A DNA stretch of 56,614 nt from a virus. Where the stretch lies: IMG/VR virus record IMGVR_UViG_3300005537_000031, positions 1 to 56,614 of that record; one strand, 5' to 3'. The notes beneath the pieces were generated by a model. It saw nothing but the letters and a program-made list of their open reading frames with translations. It had not been told where the DNA came from and ran no database searches. Below, in pieces: positions 1 through 9,006 of the stretch. The first letter of the stretch is position 1; every line of letters starts with the position of its first letter. Both the position numbers and the translations under genes were made by a program.

Positions 1-1635
1 TGCCGCTTGACGCTTCAGGGATTCCGTGTGCGCCTTGGCCTCGGCTACGCGATCCTTCACGCGGGCAGCGGTGTTTACATCACGCTCGGGAGCCACGGCT
101 GGAGGCTCACCGGAAGCTCCACGACGCAGGGACTCGATATCAGGCTCAGTCTCAGGAGCGCGTTTCGTCTTCGCCAACGGCCCAAGCTGCCGTCGAGGAA
201 TGCGATGCCCAATGTCTTCGTTGAACGCTTTCCTCACCGCACTGTTGGCCTGAGTCTCCGGCCCACGGCGCAGAACCTTCGGTAGCTTGATGTAGCCGCG
301 AATGCCGTGCTGAGACGCTACCCCGTGAATGTCCTCGCCACCGGGACCGCCTTTGAACTTGGCCTGCGCGGCTTCTAGTTTCTCCGCCTGGCCCTTCTCC
401 ACCTTGCCTGTGGACTTGTTATACTCGCCCAGCGTGTCGCGGAGGTTCAGTATCTGCTCCTGACGCATGCGCATGTCGCGGAGTCCCGAGCCTGGATGCT
501 TGGACTCCAGGTAATCCATGTAGGTATCGCGGAGCGACTTCCGCAGGATGTCGTTGATGGCCACGCTCGCGCGGGTCTTGGCCGTGGACAGTTCGAGAGA
601 TGTCTTCCCGCCGTGTGACCCCCAGAGCTTGTTCTGCTGCCGCATCTCCTTGCCGATGTCGCGCAGGCTCCACGGCTTGCGATAGTTCGTGGCCTCGGCG
701 CGCATCTCAGCGGCTTCGGCGGCGGCTGAGGGGGGTAGCTCGCGGGCAGCGGCTTCGAGAGCGTCAGCGGCCTTCGAGGGGATAATTTGATCCCCGGCGA
801 ATGGTTGCTCAGCAAGTGCGGTCTGCGTGTTGAACCGTTCGTTGGTAGCCTCGACCGCTTTCGCTAGATCACTCACGGATTTCAGCGGGAGCTTGCGCGT
901 GCTGACCGTCTCCATGATATCCGGGATGGTCATGCGGAAGGCGTTCGGTGTTCCGGGAGTGCTGCCGCTGGCGTAGGTGGCCTTGGCGATGCGAGATTCC
1001 ATCTCGGACTTCGCGGTGCCGAGACGACCGGATTTACCGAGGGCCACGGAGCCAGCCACGCCGGAGAGCGACGATAGAATGCGCTCCAGTCTGTCAGCGT
1101 CGCTCTCCCCCGGTTGCGGGATGAACAATTCCTTCCCCGATTTCATCGCGCCGTAGGCCCCGATGATTGGCCTCGCCTGTGGGATCAGTGACGCGGCACC
1201 GAGGGCTGCGGACTTCCCCCCGAGTGCTCCGCGTGTGTACTTCGCCACGTCGGCCATCACTAGCGGAGCATACTGCCGAGTCGTGCGGAAGAACGGTGAC
1301 CGCGATGGGCTGGCTGAGTCCTCAGACTGGCGGGTCGCTGCGGTCTTTCGCATCGAGTTCTCAAGGTCTTCCAGCAGCGTGGTCTTATTCTGATACTGCG
1401 GCCCACGTCCGAGGATGAAGTTACCCACCTTGGAGATTCCCTCGAAGCGGGTGCCACGGGCGGGGTCGGGCGGGGTTGCTGGCTTAGCCTGTGCAGATGG
1501 AGCCGTGATCCCCAGCCGCTCACGCACCTGGCGTTGCAGCTCCGCTGGCGCGGATTGGAACTCCGGCGATGCGAGGATTTTAACTATATCCTGGTTACCG
1601 TATTGTGGAGATTCCTGATTACCTTGGAGAGGCAT
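1..1635 (-). CDS. Large internal virion-like protein, N-terminal 545 codons (runs off left edge)
   Basis: The frame opens with ATG at 1635, 17 bases inside the end of the upstream gene (stop at 1619), and stays open for exactly 545 codons to base 1. It has no stop in the window. The N-terminus is Pro/Gln-rich. A Gly/Ala segment around residues 120-200 could touch membrane, and the rest is charged and helix-rich with many Lys/Arg/Glu/Ala. No enzyme motif was found. Its place after the tail genes fits an internal or DNA-ejection protein of a short-tailed phage, which is an inference from position. The frame at the right edge (56149-56614) ends the window in the same style, so the two are probably one protein of about 700 residues. 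Confidence 0.75.
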   Translation of the reverse strand, partial: MPLQGNQESPQYGNQDIVKILASPEFQSAPAELQRQVRERLGITAPSAQAKPATPPDPARGTRFEGISKVGNFILGRGPQYQNKTTLLEDLENSMRKTAATRQSEDSASPSRSPFFRTTRQYAPLVMADVAKYTRGALGGKSAALGAASLIPQARPIIGAYGAMKSGKELFIPQPGESDADRLERILSSLSGVAGSVALGKSGRLGTAKSEMESRIAKATYASGSTPGTPNAFRMTIPDIMETVSTRKLPLKSVSDLAKAVEATNERFNTQTALAEQPFAGDQIIPSKAADALEAAARELPPSAAAEAAEMRAEATNYRKPWSLRDIGKEMRQQNKLWGSHGGKTSLELSTAKTRASVAINDILRKSLRDTYMDYLESKHPGSGLRDMRMRQEQILNLRDTLGEYNKSTGKVEKGQAEKLEAAQAKFKGGPGGEDIHGVASQHGIRGYIKLPKVLRRGPETQANSAVRKAFNEDIGHRIPRRQLGPLAKTKRAPETEPDIESLRRGASGEPPAVAPERDVNTAARVKDRVAEAKAHTESLKRQAA

Positions 1636-2968
1636 TGGCACCGCCTCCCTTGAGGATTCGGTCGATAAGCGACTGCGCAGGATCAGCGTCGCCAGCGTTG
1701 CCTGAGTCGGTGAACGTCCCCTTCTTCATGGCGAGGTTGATCTCGTCCATCAGGCGTTGCAACCGCTCGTGAGCGTCCTTGGAATCCCGCGTGTTCGTGG
1801 GATTCGGCAGCTCGGCCTTCAGTCTCTCGATGGTTGCTTCCGTAGCGCGCCCCGAGCGCACGAGCTGCGCCATGCCGGAGATGGTCCCGACCAGTTGGTT
1901 ATACGTCTGGAGGAACTTCTTCTGCGAGTCGCTCATGCCGGACGCGGCTCCCAGTGTCATGATGCGAGGCAGGAAGCCCTCTTTGTCTGGACTCTGTGCT
2001 ATCTGCTGAAGTCGCAGACGCGACATCCCTCCCTCGTCCAAGGCTTTCATGGAATCGTCATTCATCGCCCGCTGAATGAAGGTCGAGGTCTCGCGCAGCA
2101 TGACCTGCTCACGGGGAGTGAACTTCCCCTGCTCCCAGCCGTAGCGGCGGGCGAGTTGCGACGCCACGGGGATGAGCTTTGAGTACTTCACCTTGTCCAT
2201 GTCCTTGCCGTCGAGGAGTTCGTTGGCGGTCTCACGGACGTAGGGGTTCACGGCGGCAGAGGGTGGGATGTGACCGTCTGCGTCGAGGGGGAGCGCACCG
2301 GTGGCAGGTTTAATGTCTGAGCGTTTCGCCAACGGCCCGGCACTGCGACGCTTTCCCGCTAGCTGAGGCTGAGATGCTGCCCCAGTAGGTGCAGCGGTCA
2401 ACGCGGCCAGCGGGCCTGCGGGAGAGGCCGTGGCAGCGGCGGGCGGGGTTGCTGGCTTGGACTTGCCATTGCTACCACCGCTGAGACCTCCGATGAGCGG
2501 CTTCCGGCGTGTCACCGTAGTCAATCCCGTCAGCGGATCAGTAGTATCGGTCTCACTCTCGATCAGCCCCCTCTGTGGCGGCGCGTCCAGCTGCCGCGAG
2601 TACTCCTGTCCAGACAGCGGATCATAACTGACATAGCTCCATCCGGTCTTGGAGTTCTTGTCCTGCTCCAGTTTGGTGACGACTTTTCCTGCGATTTCCT
2701 TTGGTGCGACGTTGAAGTACCGCTGCTTCTCCAGATCCGTTAGCTTCCTGCCGATAGCCGCTTCCACGTCCGCAATCTGCTTGGCCTGAGGATTGCCCTC
2801 GGCCAGTCGCATGATCTGACGGAGGTGATCCCGCTGGAGGGCTGCGGATTCAAGCTGCGAGTACACCTGCTTGTTCCTGATGTCCTCTTCCGACAACTCC
2901 TCCTTCGCCTTGGCGTAGGAAGTCCCCACACCACCCAGCGTCTGGAGCAGGGATGCGAGGGTGGCCAT
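1619..2968 (-). CDS. Putative internal virion / ejection protein
   Basis: A 449-residue protein without a recognised domain. The N-terminal 100 residues are helical and charged (MATLASLLQTLGGVGTSYAK start). A low-complexity linker of Ala, Pro, Thr and Gly spans roughly residues 165-225, and a second helical, charged half follows. It lies between two other Ala/Gln-rich proteins in the leftward operon, downstream of the tail stopper gene. Its end overlaps the start of the next gene by 17 bases. Composition and position resemble the internal head proteins of podoviruses, but sequence alone does not prove this. Confidence 0.75.
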   Translation of the reverse strand: MATLASLLQTLGGVGTSYAKAKEELSEEDIRNKQVYSQLESAALQRDHLRQIMRLAEGNPQAKQIADVEAAIGRKLTDLEKQRYFNVAPKEIAGKVVTKLEQDKNSKTGWSYVSYDPLSGQEYSRQLDAPPQRGLIESETDTTDPLTGLTTVTRRKPLIGGLSGGSNGKSKPATPPAAATASPAGPLAALTAAPTGAASQPQLAGKRRSAGPLAKRSDIKPATGALPLDADGHIPPSAAVNPYVRETANELLDGKDMDKVKYSKLIPVASQLARRYGWEQGKFTPREQVMLRETSTFIQRAMNDDSMKALDEGGMSRLRLQQIAQSPDKEGFLPRIMTLGAASGMSDSQKKFLQTYNQLVGTISGMAQLVRSGRATEATIERLKAELPNPTNTRDSKDAHERLQRLMDEINLAMKKGTFTDSGNAGDADPAQSLIDRILKGGGANASPR

Positions 2969-2971
2969 CGC

Positions 2972-3601
2972 TTAGGCCCCCGCGAACTGCGACATGAGGG
3001 AATCGAGGTCGAATCCACCGCCGACTCCGCCAGTGCCGGGAAGGTCAAGCGGCGGCACCGGGGCCAGTGGAGAATCATCTGGCTTGGGAATAATGCTCCC
3101 GCCGGGATCGTTGAATGGCACCACCTGCGGAGCGGGTTTGCCACCGCCGAGGAGCTGCTTAATCAGAGCAGTTATATCAAACGGCTGTTCACCACCCAGA
3201 TTGGGATTAGCCACGGGCAGTCCCAACGAGGTCATCGCCTCATTAATCGCCATCTGCTGCTGGTTCTGCTGCAATGGGCCGAGTGCCTGCGCTTCGATCT
3301 GCTGCATGATTTGCGGGGAAGTGGACAGCCCGCGCTCGGCACCGAACGCCTGCACTTGGTTGTTCACTCCCGAGACCAGTCCCTGATCCAGTGGCTTCTC
3401 AAATCCCTGTACATAGGCTGACATCTTCGCCGGATCGGTGGACAGTGACCGGAGGTACTTCTGATAATTAATCTGGTCCTGAAGGTATTTATTCTTCGTG
3501 CGATTGGTGAGGAAGTTGGATAGTGTACTGATTCCCGTGCCAATGGCTCCAAATGGACTCTTGCTGAATGCGCTGCCGATTTGAGAAAACACCTGAGACA
3601 T
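2972..3601 (-). CDS. Putative internal virion protein, Gln/Pro/Gly-rich
   Basis: A 209-residue protein. A short hydrophobic and Gly-rich N-terminus is followed by a Gln-rich helical region (residues about 85-120) and a long Pro/Gly/Asp-rich tail ending in a Gly run. The start ATG at 3601 touches the stop of the upstream gene, so the two are translationally coupled. No family was recognised. It belongs to the block of small, low-complexity proteins that follows the tail genes, as ejection proteins do in short-tailed phages. Confidence 0.7.
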   Translation of the reverse strand: MSQVFSQIGSAFSKSPFGAIGTGISTLSNFLTNRTKNKYLQDQINYQKYLRSLSTDPAKMSAYVQGFEKPLDQGLVSGVNNQVQAFGAERGLSTSPQIMQQIEAQALGPLQQNQQQMAINEAMTSLGLPVANPNLGGEQPFDITALIKQLLGGGKPAPQVVPFNDPGGSIIPKPDDSPLAPVPPLDLPGTGGVGGGFDLDSLMSQFAGA

Positions 3602-3984
3602 TAACTGCCTCCTGACATGGATAGTCCCGGCTGCTGCGTCTGTGACGATGCGGGATCATTGTCCATCCCCAGCGCGCGCAGGGCTTCCTGAATATTCCCG
3701 GGCGTTCCGGCGATGGAAGACGTGAGCGACGCGAAAGGGGAATCGGTGAGCGATCCTCCGGTCTGGGCTTGTGCATTCGGAGCTGCGAGTCGCAATGCCT
3801 GTGCCCTCTGCGCAGCGTCTGCTTCTTGTTGCTTCTTCGCGTCAGCAGCAGCTTGCGCCTGTTGCGCCTGCTCTGATTTTTTAATAGCGTCGTTTGGATC
3901 GGGAGCTGTGAGTGCTTTCTCTATGCCCACACCACCGCTGGCTGCAGTGATCGCGAGTGTAATCCATGGTATGGCGGCAGGCAT
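3601..3984 (-). CDS. Small Ala/Gln-rich virion-associated protein
   Basis: A 127-residue protein with one hydrophobic N-terminal stretch (residues 3-22) that could be a membrane anchor. An Ala/Gln/Lys-rich probable coiled coil covers about residues 33-70, and the tail is Ser/Thr/Gly-rich. This layout is common in small head-internal proteins of podoviruses. It directly precedes, and is coupled to, the next gene in the operon. The function is inferred only from composition and place. Confidence 0.65.
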   Translation of the reverse strand: MPAAIPWITLAITAASGGVGIEKALTAPDPNDAIKKSEQAQQAQAAADAKKQQEADAAQRAQALRLAAPNAQAQTGGSLTDSPFASLTSSIAGTPGNIQEALRALGMDNDPASSQTQQPGLSMSGGS

Positions 3985-3996
3985 AAATTACTGTCC

Positions 3997-4389
3997 TTAG
4001 AACTTCCCATATGCCCACGCCCCGGACACTGGCAGGAGGTCGCCCCGGCTGCGCTGCACGATCCTCATCAGCTTGGTCTCAGCAGCGGCTGAGTCCGAGA
4101 GGAAGGTAAGGTAGCCGAGCAGACCGCGACGCCTCGCGTCCGAGAAGGCACGGCGCAAGAGTAGCATGGAGGTCAGGGGCGGGGCCTTGGGAACGACAGA
4201 GATGCGGATTAGCAGGAGCATGGATTGCATCTCGCCTGCGATGAGCACTCCGATGATCTGGGCGTCGCGGATGGCTACCCAGGTGTGCGATGGATCAGGA
4301 GGGAGTTGCTCCGGCCAGAAGGAGGATTCGCCGTCGCGGAGGGATTCGTAGGGGATTACATCCGTATCGCGGAGGAGACGTACCTGCAT
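3997..4389 (-). CDS. GNAT-like acetyltransferase-related protein
   Basis: The chosen start at 4389 gives 130 residues; a longer reading from 4440 would run into the tRNA-like element. The strand pattern fits a small GNAT fold: an N-terminal beta-alpha unit (MQVRLLRDTDV), a central hydrophobic pair (WVAIRDAQIIGVLIAGE), then a strand and helix resembling the acetyl-CoA-binding region, although the R/Q-x-x-G-x-G/A loop is not clear. GNAT-like proteins near tail genes are frequent in podoviruses. Assignment rests on general pattern, so it is tentative. Confidence 0.5.
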   Translation of the reverse strand: MQVRLLRDTDVIPYESLRDGESSFWPEQLPPDPSHTWVAIRDAQIIGVLIAGEMQSMLLLIRISVVPKAPPLTSMLLLRRAFSDARRRGLLGYLTFLSDSAAAETKLMRIVQRSRGDLLPVSGAWAYGKF

Positions 4390-4410
4390 GAGTGGCAGGA
4401 TAACACAGGG

Positions 4411-4514
4411 GCCGCATGCAAGAGTCGAACTTGCGGACATTGGAGGTCGTGAGTGTAGCGCCTCACTCCAATGTCTACGTCTACCTTAGGTATAAACCAC
4501 TCGCCCAATGCGGC
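4411..4514 (-). tRNA. tRNA-like element with an enlarged central region
   Basis: On the minus strand a 7-bp acceptor helix (GCCGCAT at 4514-4508 with ATGCGGC at 4417-4411; three more G-C pairs extend it outward) stacks directly on a perfect T-arm (GCAAG, loop TTCGACT, CTTGC; 4434-4418). A D-loop-like GGTAGACG follows, as in tRNA-Leu. The centre is not canonical. A 9-bp helix GACATTGGA/TCCAATGTC encloses a second hairpin (GTGAG/CTCAC), so neither a normal anticodon arm nor an anticodon can be assigned. CCA is not encoded. It may be a degenerate or heavily modified type II tRNA, or a tRNA mimic. Confidence 0.4.
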
Positions 4515-4519
4515 CCCAC

Positions 4520-4541
4520 GATTGTGGAGTATAACACAATC
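4520..4541 (-). other. Stem-loop between tail gene and tRNA-like element
   Basis: GATTGTG (4520-4526) and CACAATC (4535-4541) form a 7-bp stem with an 8-nt loop. It starts directly after the stop codon of the neighbouring gene (4542) and just before the tRNA-like fold. No U-run follows, so processing or insulation is more likely than termination. Confidence 0.5.
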
Positions 4542-5075
4542 TTAGCTGATAGTCGTGGCCGGATTCGCCGCCGACACCATGGTCGTGGCTCCAACCACCG
4601 CCCCGGCAATCGTGCAGGCCAGAGTCACGTCGGGAATCTTGTCCCCGCCGGAGTCTCGCGTGCTGATGGTCAGGTTCGCGGTGCCGAGGGTGTAGGTCAC
4701 TGTGCACGAACTGCCGGAGGTTGAACCCACGGCCACCGCCGGACCGTCGGAGGACACGGTGTAGGTGCAGCGGGAGGTGATGTCCACAGGCGGCGTGGAG
4801 CTGTCAAACGTCTGGAACGTCAGCGTATCGGTCCCAGGGATGGATTTCAGAGAGGTTTGTGCCATGTTGATTACTCCTGTGTCGGAAAAGATTCTGGTAC
4901 TGGCGCGCCCACGCGGATGCGATGTCAGGATGCGGAGGATTTGCTCCACACGCGATGCTATCCGTCGCAGCTCGTGCCGGATTTCTTCAATATCATTCGG
5001 CTTGGAATTTCTGTGTCTTGTCACGAGGGGATTGTAACGCAGGACACGCTGGATTAGATGTCTTATTTTAAACAT
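4542..5075 (-). CDS. Ig-like virion protein with N-terminal coil; possible internal start
   Basis: The full frame has 177 codons. Residues 1-70 are basic and helical (a short coiled coil around residues 28-50). Residues 71-177 are Thr/Ser/Val-rich beta structure typical of an Ig-like decoration domain. An ATG at 4865 has a strong Shine-Dalgarno site (AGGAG, 8-nt spacing), while the first ATG at 5075 has none and would depend on coupling to the gene ending at 5088. The Ig domain may therefore also be made alone, as a 107-residue product. The full frame is kept because a 220-base gap would be odd in this compact operon. Confidence 0.6.
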   Translation of the reverse strand: MFKIRHLIQRVLRYNPLVTRHRNSKPNDIEEIRHELRRIASRVEQILRILTSHPRGRASTRIFSDTGVINMAQTSLKSIPGTDTLTFQTFDSSTPPVDITSRCTYTVSSDGPAVAVGSTSGSSCTVTYTLGTANLTISTRDSGGDKIPDVTLACTIAGAVVGATTMVSAANPATTIS

Positions 5076-5087
5076 GACGATTATGCA

Positions 5088-7667
5088 TCAGGCGAACTGC
5101 GGAGGCACCGACTCCGGCAGCGGCTCAGTCTCCCAGTCCAGCGCGTCGATGTCCACCTGTCCGGTTCCAGCCACGGTGGCGTGGGATGTCAATGCGGTGG
5201 TGAACAGATCCACCCACGCGAGGAATCGCGACTGTCCGAAGGTGTAGGTTACAGGCGATTGCGCTGGATCGTCCACGTAGTCATAACTCGGAGTGACGGT
5301 CATGGTGGCGAGGTTCGCGGGAGTGGCAATCCCCTTGATGGCCACGCGCTCGTAGAACACGCGAGAAGTCCCGCCGCCTGCGAGCAGTTCCGCCGGGCGC
5401 ACGCTCCACTGGATGGGAGTGCCATCCCAGGTGAGGTCTCCAGCCTGCAACCGCCGCATCGTGCCGTCGTTGAAACTTCCGGCGATAGTGATGGGCTGCG
5501 TCCCTGGCGCGCGAACCTGCCGCAGCACTGAGATGGAGAACGGAAGGTCAATCACCGTCCAGCATTTCTGCACGAGGTCATAGCAGAGGATACGGGTGAG
5601 GCCGCCGATTCCAGCGTTCAGCGTTCCCACGGTGGTGAATGCGGACGGGCCGTGGAATATCACCCCAGCGAGTAGCTGCGCGGGAGTTATTTCCACGTAG
5701 GCCGAATACGCCAGCGACGCGAAGCCGAAGTACACACGATACTTGGTCGCCAGCGGATTCGGCGTTCCCTGTATCTGCGCGGAACTAACCAGGAACTGAG
5801 GCAACAACGTGAACTGCGCGGAGATATTGGTCTCCTGCTGTACTCCATTCACCAGCGTGAACGCCGTCACCTTGAAGAACGCGGTGCCGCTCCCGATGAA
5901 CCAGCTGGAGGTTCCATCCGCCACGAGGGTCATATTGACCTCCGGGGCCGGGCCGAGCGCGATTGGCACCGCAAGCATGTACATCGGTGGGTCGGCGCAC
6001 TGCGCTCCCTTCGAGAAGTAAATGAAGTTCCAGTCCACGGGCTGGATGTCTGGAAGCGTGGCGTCGCCGAACAGCCACGGGCGGATGTCCTCGGAGATGA
6101 GTCGGTCCCGCGTGCCGTCGAAGATAGCCACTCCGAGGTGGGTCAGCCTGCCCACGCCGAACCCGGGGAGGAACTGCGTGCTTCGCGGGGCGATGCATCC
6201 CATGTCGGTCTGCGCGCGCTGGATGGAGAAGTCGCTGCTGCCGAAGACTCCGTTGATCTGGAACGTGCTGAAATTCTTGAACGCGATGAGTGAGCCGGTA
6301 GGAGGGATTCCCGCCTCGGCGATGGTGTACGGCTGGAGCGCAGTGCCATAGTCGCTGTCATCACGATCGAGGAATGCTATGTTCAGCGGGTTCCACGAGT
6401 TCGGATTGTTAATATCGGACATCTTCAGGCAGCTCGGGCCGTCGAGTTCGTCGGTGGTTGTCGTGGGCTGGGTGTTCAGCAGCCAGAGGGAGCCAGCGTA
6501 GACGCAGACGTGCGCCGCTCCGCGAGGGGCGATGTTAGCGTTGGTGACTCCGGTGTTGACCCAGATGATGTTGTTGTCCGCTACGATCTGGTTCTTCACC
6601 TGTGGCCAAGTGGGAGCGGCTGCCGCGCTGACCCCGCCTTGCGTGGCCCGGAACACGAAATGTCCAGCATTCGCTGCCGACGGGAGGATCACATCTCCCA
6701 CCTGATGCGTAGCCGAAGCCACGAAATCCGGATACGATGCTGTGAATGTGTTCTGGAGTATCGCCATCGTGGGTGGCGCGCCATCGGTAATGGCCTGCGG
6801 AGGGAAGGCATTTCCCGGAGCGATAATGATGCGGTTGTTGAACTGCACCATCTGCGGGAGCGGGGAGATGTTGCCAATCACGCCGCCAGATGCGTTCGGC
6901 GGGCCTCCGGAACCAGCTCCGGTGCCACCTGTGCCACCACCGCCTGAGCCGATGTGACCGGGAGTGCCGTCCTGCGGAGCGATGGCATCGGCAGGTAGCG
7001 TGGCGATAATCTGCGCGGCCCCATAGCTGGGAGCGGTGATCTGATACAGCGGGCACTGCTGGGTGTTGTTTCCCGCGGGGAGTGGCTGCGTGCCGAGAGA
7101 AAGGCCGTTGTCTTGGAAGGTAGTGGCCCCGGCAGCCGCGGAGCCTATCTTCAGCCATCCGGAAGCGGTGTTCACCGGAGCACGGTAGATGTTGTATCCC
7201 CCGGCGGCGTTGACAGCGGCCGTCCAAGTGAGATTGATAAGGTGATTGGCCACGATGGTAAGGTTGTTCGACCCCACAGCGGGAGAGGATTCACCTCCCG
7301 CGCCGTCGAGGGAGGTAATAGCGTAGTTGTACGTCCCGGCGCCGAGAGTGCCACCCGCGCCTCCGTCGGCGGCGGTGAGATTCGTGGCCGAGGCTATGTG
7401 CGAGGTGTAATCCTTCTTGATGCCTACGTAATAGCGATTCGCATTGGTGGGTTGAAACAGCGCTATTTCCGTCCACGGTCCGGTGCCAGGCTGGAGCGCG
7501 GAGTTCAACTCGGAGATAATGAGCGAGCCATCGCAGGTGACGAGGGAACCACGCTTGGAGTAGACCAGGTTGGAGATACGGGAGACAGAGCCGGGAGGCT
7601 GGGACTGGTCGCCGGTCGTGCCGACGAGGCCTTTCTTGAAGTTCTTCTGTGAGATGGTCTTGCTCAC
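5088..7667 (-). CDS. Tail stopper / hub-like structural protein
   Basis: An 859-residue protein, probably the plug or stopper of a short tail, with the role of P22 gp10-type proteins. It opens with a short basic N-terminus and a sequence like that of tail plugs (residues about 1-50). Two Gly/Ala/Thr-rich fibronectin- or Ig-like repeats follow (about 95-190), then a Gly/Pro linker (about 235-265) and a long beta-rich body. The start ATG at 7667 overlaps the stop of the upstream adaptor-like gene at 7664. Position directly after that gene supports the assignment; no diagnostic motif does. Confidence 0.7.
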   Translation of the reverse strand: MSKTISQKNFKKGLVGTTGDQSQPPGSVSRISNLVYSKRGSLVTCDGSLIISELNSALQPGTGPWTEIALFQPTNANRYYVGIKKDYTSHIASATNLTAADGGAGGTLGAGTYNYAITSLDGAGGESSPAVGSNNLTIVANHLINLTWTAAVNAAGGYNIYRAPVNTASGWLKIGSAAAGATTFQDNGLSLGTQPLPAGNNTQQCPLYQITAPSYGAAQIIATLPADAIAPQDGTPGHIGSGGGGTGGTGAGSGGPPNASGGVIGNISPLPQMVQFNNRIIIAPGNAFPPQAITDGAPPTMAILQNTFTASYPDFVASATHQVGDVILPSAANAGHFVFRATQGGVSAAAAPTWPQVKNQIVADNNIIWVNTGVTNANIAPRGAAHVCVYAGSLWLLNTQPTTTTDELDGPSCLKMSDINNPNSWNPLNIAFLDRDDSDYGTALQPYTIAEAGIPPTGSLIAFKNFSTFQINGVFGSSDFSIQRAQTDMGCIAPRSTQFLPGFGVGRLTHLGVAIFDGTRDRLISEDIRPWLFGDATLPDIQPVDWNFIYFSKGAQCADPPMYMLAVPIALGPAPEVNMTLVADGTSSWFIGSGTAFFKVTAFTLVNGVQQETNISAQFTLLPQFLVSSAQIQGTPNPLATKYRVYFGFASLAYSAYVEITPAQLLAGVIFHGPSAFTTVGTLNAGIGGLTRILCYDLVQKCWTVIDLPFSISVLRQVRAPGTQPITIAGSFNDGTMRRLQAGDLTWDGTPIQWSVRPAELLAGGGTSRVFYERVAIKGIATPANLATMTVTPSYDYVDDPAQSPVTYTFGQSRFLAWVDLFTTALTSHATVAGTGQVDIDALDWETEPLPESVPPQFA

Positions 7668-8932
7668 GGCACGATAACCCCGCCGAAGAAACTTCCGAGG
7701 CCGGGGTAGGTTTCAATTCCCCTCGCACCGCCGATTTGAATCTGCCTCGGTCCTCCCACTGGCTTGTTCAGCGGAGACGACTGGATGATGGTCTCGAACA
7801 GCTTGTACTGCTCAGATGCACCTTTGTAATCACGCTCCGCTGTCTTGAACCTGTGCAGGAGATAATGATCCAGCGCGGACTTCCATCCCGGCGGGACGTT
7901 GAGGATCGCCGTGGCCTGGCCGATCTTATAGCGCGGCGGGATACGCAGCCCGTGGAAGAAGATGTTAAGCTCGGTCACGGGAGTGTTCGCTGCCCACGCG
8001 CGCGCAATGGTTCCACCCATTCCACGTATTGCTAAGGTTATAGACGATCCGCCAACGACGAAGGAATAATATGCGATCTCTATGTTCCCTGCCGAGTCCG
8101 GCCCAAGTAGTACCAGTCCCATCGGCAGCACGAAGGACGTGGCCCCGGCAGCGCATGCGATGGTCCCGGTCTGCGCGGCGGTGATAGCGGGGGTGAGGGT
8201 CATCACTCCCGACGTACGCGATGGCTGCGGCCACGCTTCTATGATTACGCGCTCGGAGACCGATGACACGACGAAGGACATGGCGTAGTTCCCAGTGACC
8301 TTGTTCTTGCGGAAGATGGTGTCGGTTCCCGAGATGGACATCGGGTAGCCGTCGTACCACGCCTTGTCTGCCTTCCACCAGTTGCCGGTCAGAGTGTAGA
8401 TTCCCTGCCCCGCGACCGACGCAACACCAGACATATCCGGCAGTCCGCCGCCACACTTCGCCGCTCCGTCCTCCAGGCCGTCGTTGATCCAGCGGTACAC
8501 CGCGAACGCGGAGATCGCCTTGCCGTCGGAGTCCGGCATGAAGGCATTGTTGCGCACGTTCGGAATGTCGGAGTAGCCTCCGGTCGTAGAGGTGATGACC
8601 AACGGGAGGGTAGTGGAACTGAAGCAGAAGTTCTCCTGCCCGGCGGCGACTCCGACGTAGGCTGCGATCTCGGTCACTCCCAGAGGGAGGGTTCCGGTGA
8701 CCTGGATTCCGTGGCTTGCATCCACCGCGAGGGGACCAGTTTCAGCACCGGGAAGTGTTTCCCCCCACGACGTACGGTAGGCCAGCTTGACGAAGTAGTT
8801 TCCCGTGGGGAGGGTGTTGGCTGTGGCGATGAGAGATACGATTACTTCCGCGCCGGGAGAACTGAGCGTGCCTGTGGCTGCGTCAACAGCGGCTTCACGC
8901 AAACCGAGAATTAAGTCTCCAACGGTTGGCAT
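7664..8932 (-). CDS. Head-tail adaptor-like structural protein
   Basis: A 422-residue protein. Residues 1-20 are helical (MPTVGDLILGLREAAVDAA), as in adaptor proteins. An Ig/fibronectin-like beta domain follows (about 25-125), then a mixed region with conserved-looking Trp and Arg, and a C-terminal helical section (about 345-385) ending in a Gly-rich tail. It overlaps the stopper gene by four bases. The combination of terminal helices, beta inserts and place between capsid and stopper genes suggests a neck component. The function is inferred from gene order. Confidence 0.65.
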   Translation of the reverse strand: MPTVGDLILGLREAAVDAATGTLSSPGAEVIVSLIATANTLPTGNYFVKLAYRTSWGETLPGAETGPLAVDASHGIQVTGTLPLGVTEIAAYVGVAAGQENFCFSSTTLPLVITSTTGGYSDIPNVRNNAFMPDSDGKAISAFAVYRWINDGLEDGAAKCGGGLPDMSGVASVAGQGIYTLTGNWWKADKAWYDGYPMSISGTDTIFRKNKVTGNYAMSFVVSSVSERVIIEAWPQPSRTSGVMTLTPAITAAQTGTIACAAGATSFVLPMGLVLLGPDSAGNIEIAYYSFVVGGSSITLAIRGMGGTIARAWAANTPVTELNIFFHGLRIPPRYKIGQATAILNVPPGWKSALDHYLLHRFKTAERDYKGASEQYKLFETIIQSSPLNKPVGGPRQIQIGGARGIETYPGLGSFFGGVIVP

Positions 8933-9006
8933 CGAGTGTCCCTCCTGTTAAAACGGCCACGCGATGAGAGGTGCCGCGTGGCCTGAGTGTAACATCGTTG
9001 TCCCTC

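Noticed and set aside
4411-4514. An amber-suppressor tRNA (anticodon CTA) supporting stop-codon recoding
   Set aside because: The fold giving CTA lacks U33 and a D-arm, and many genes here end in TAG without long in-frame extension.
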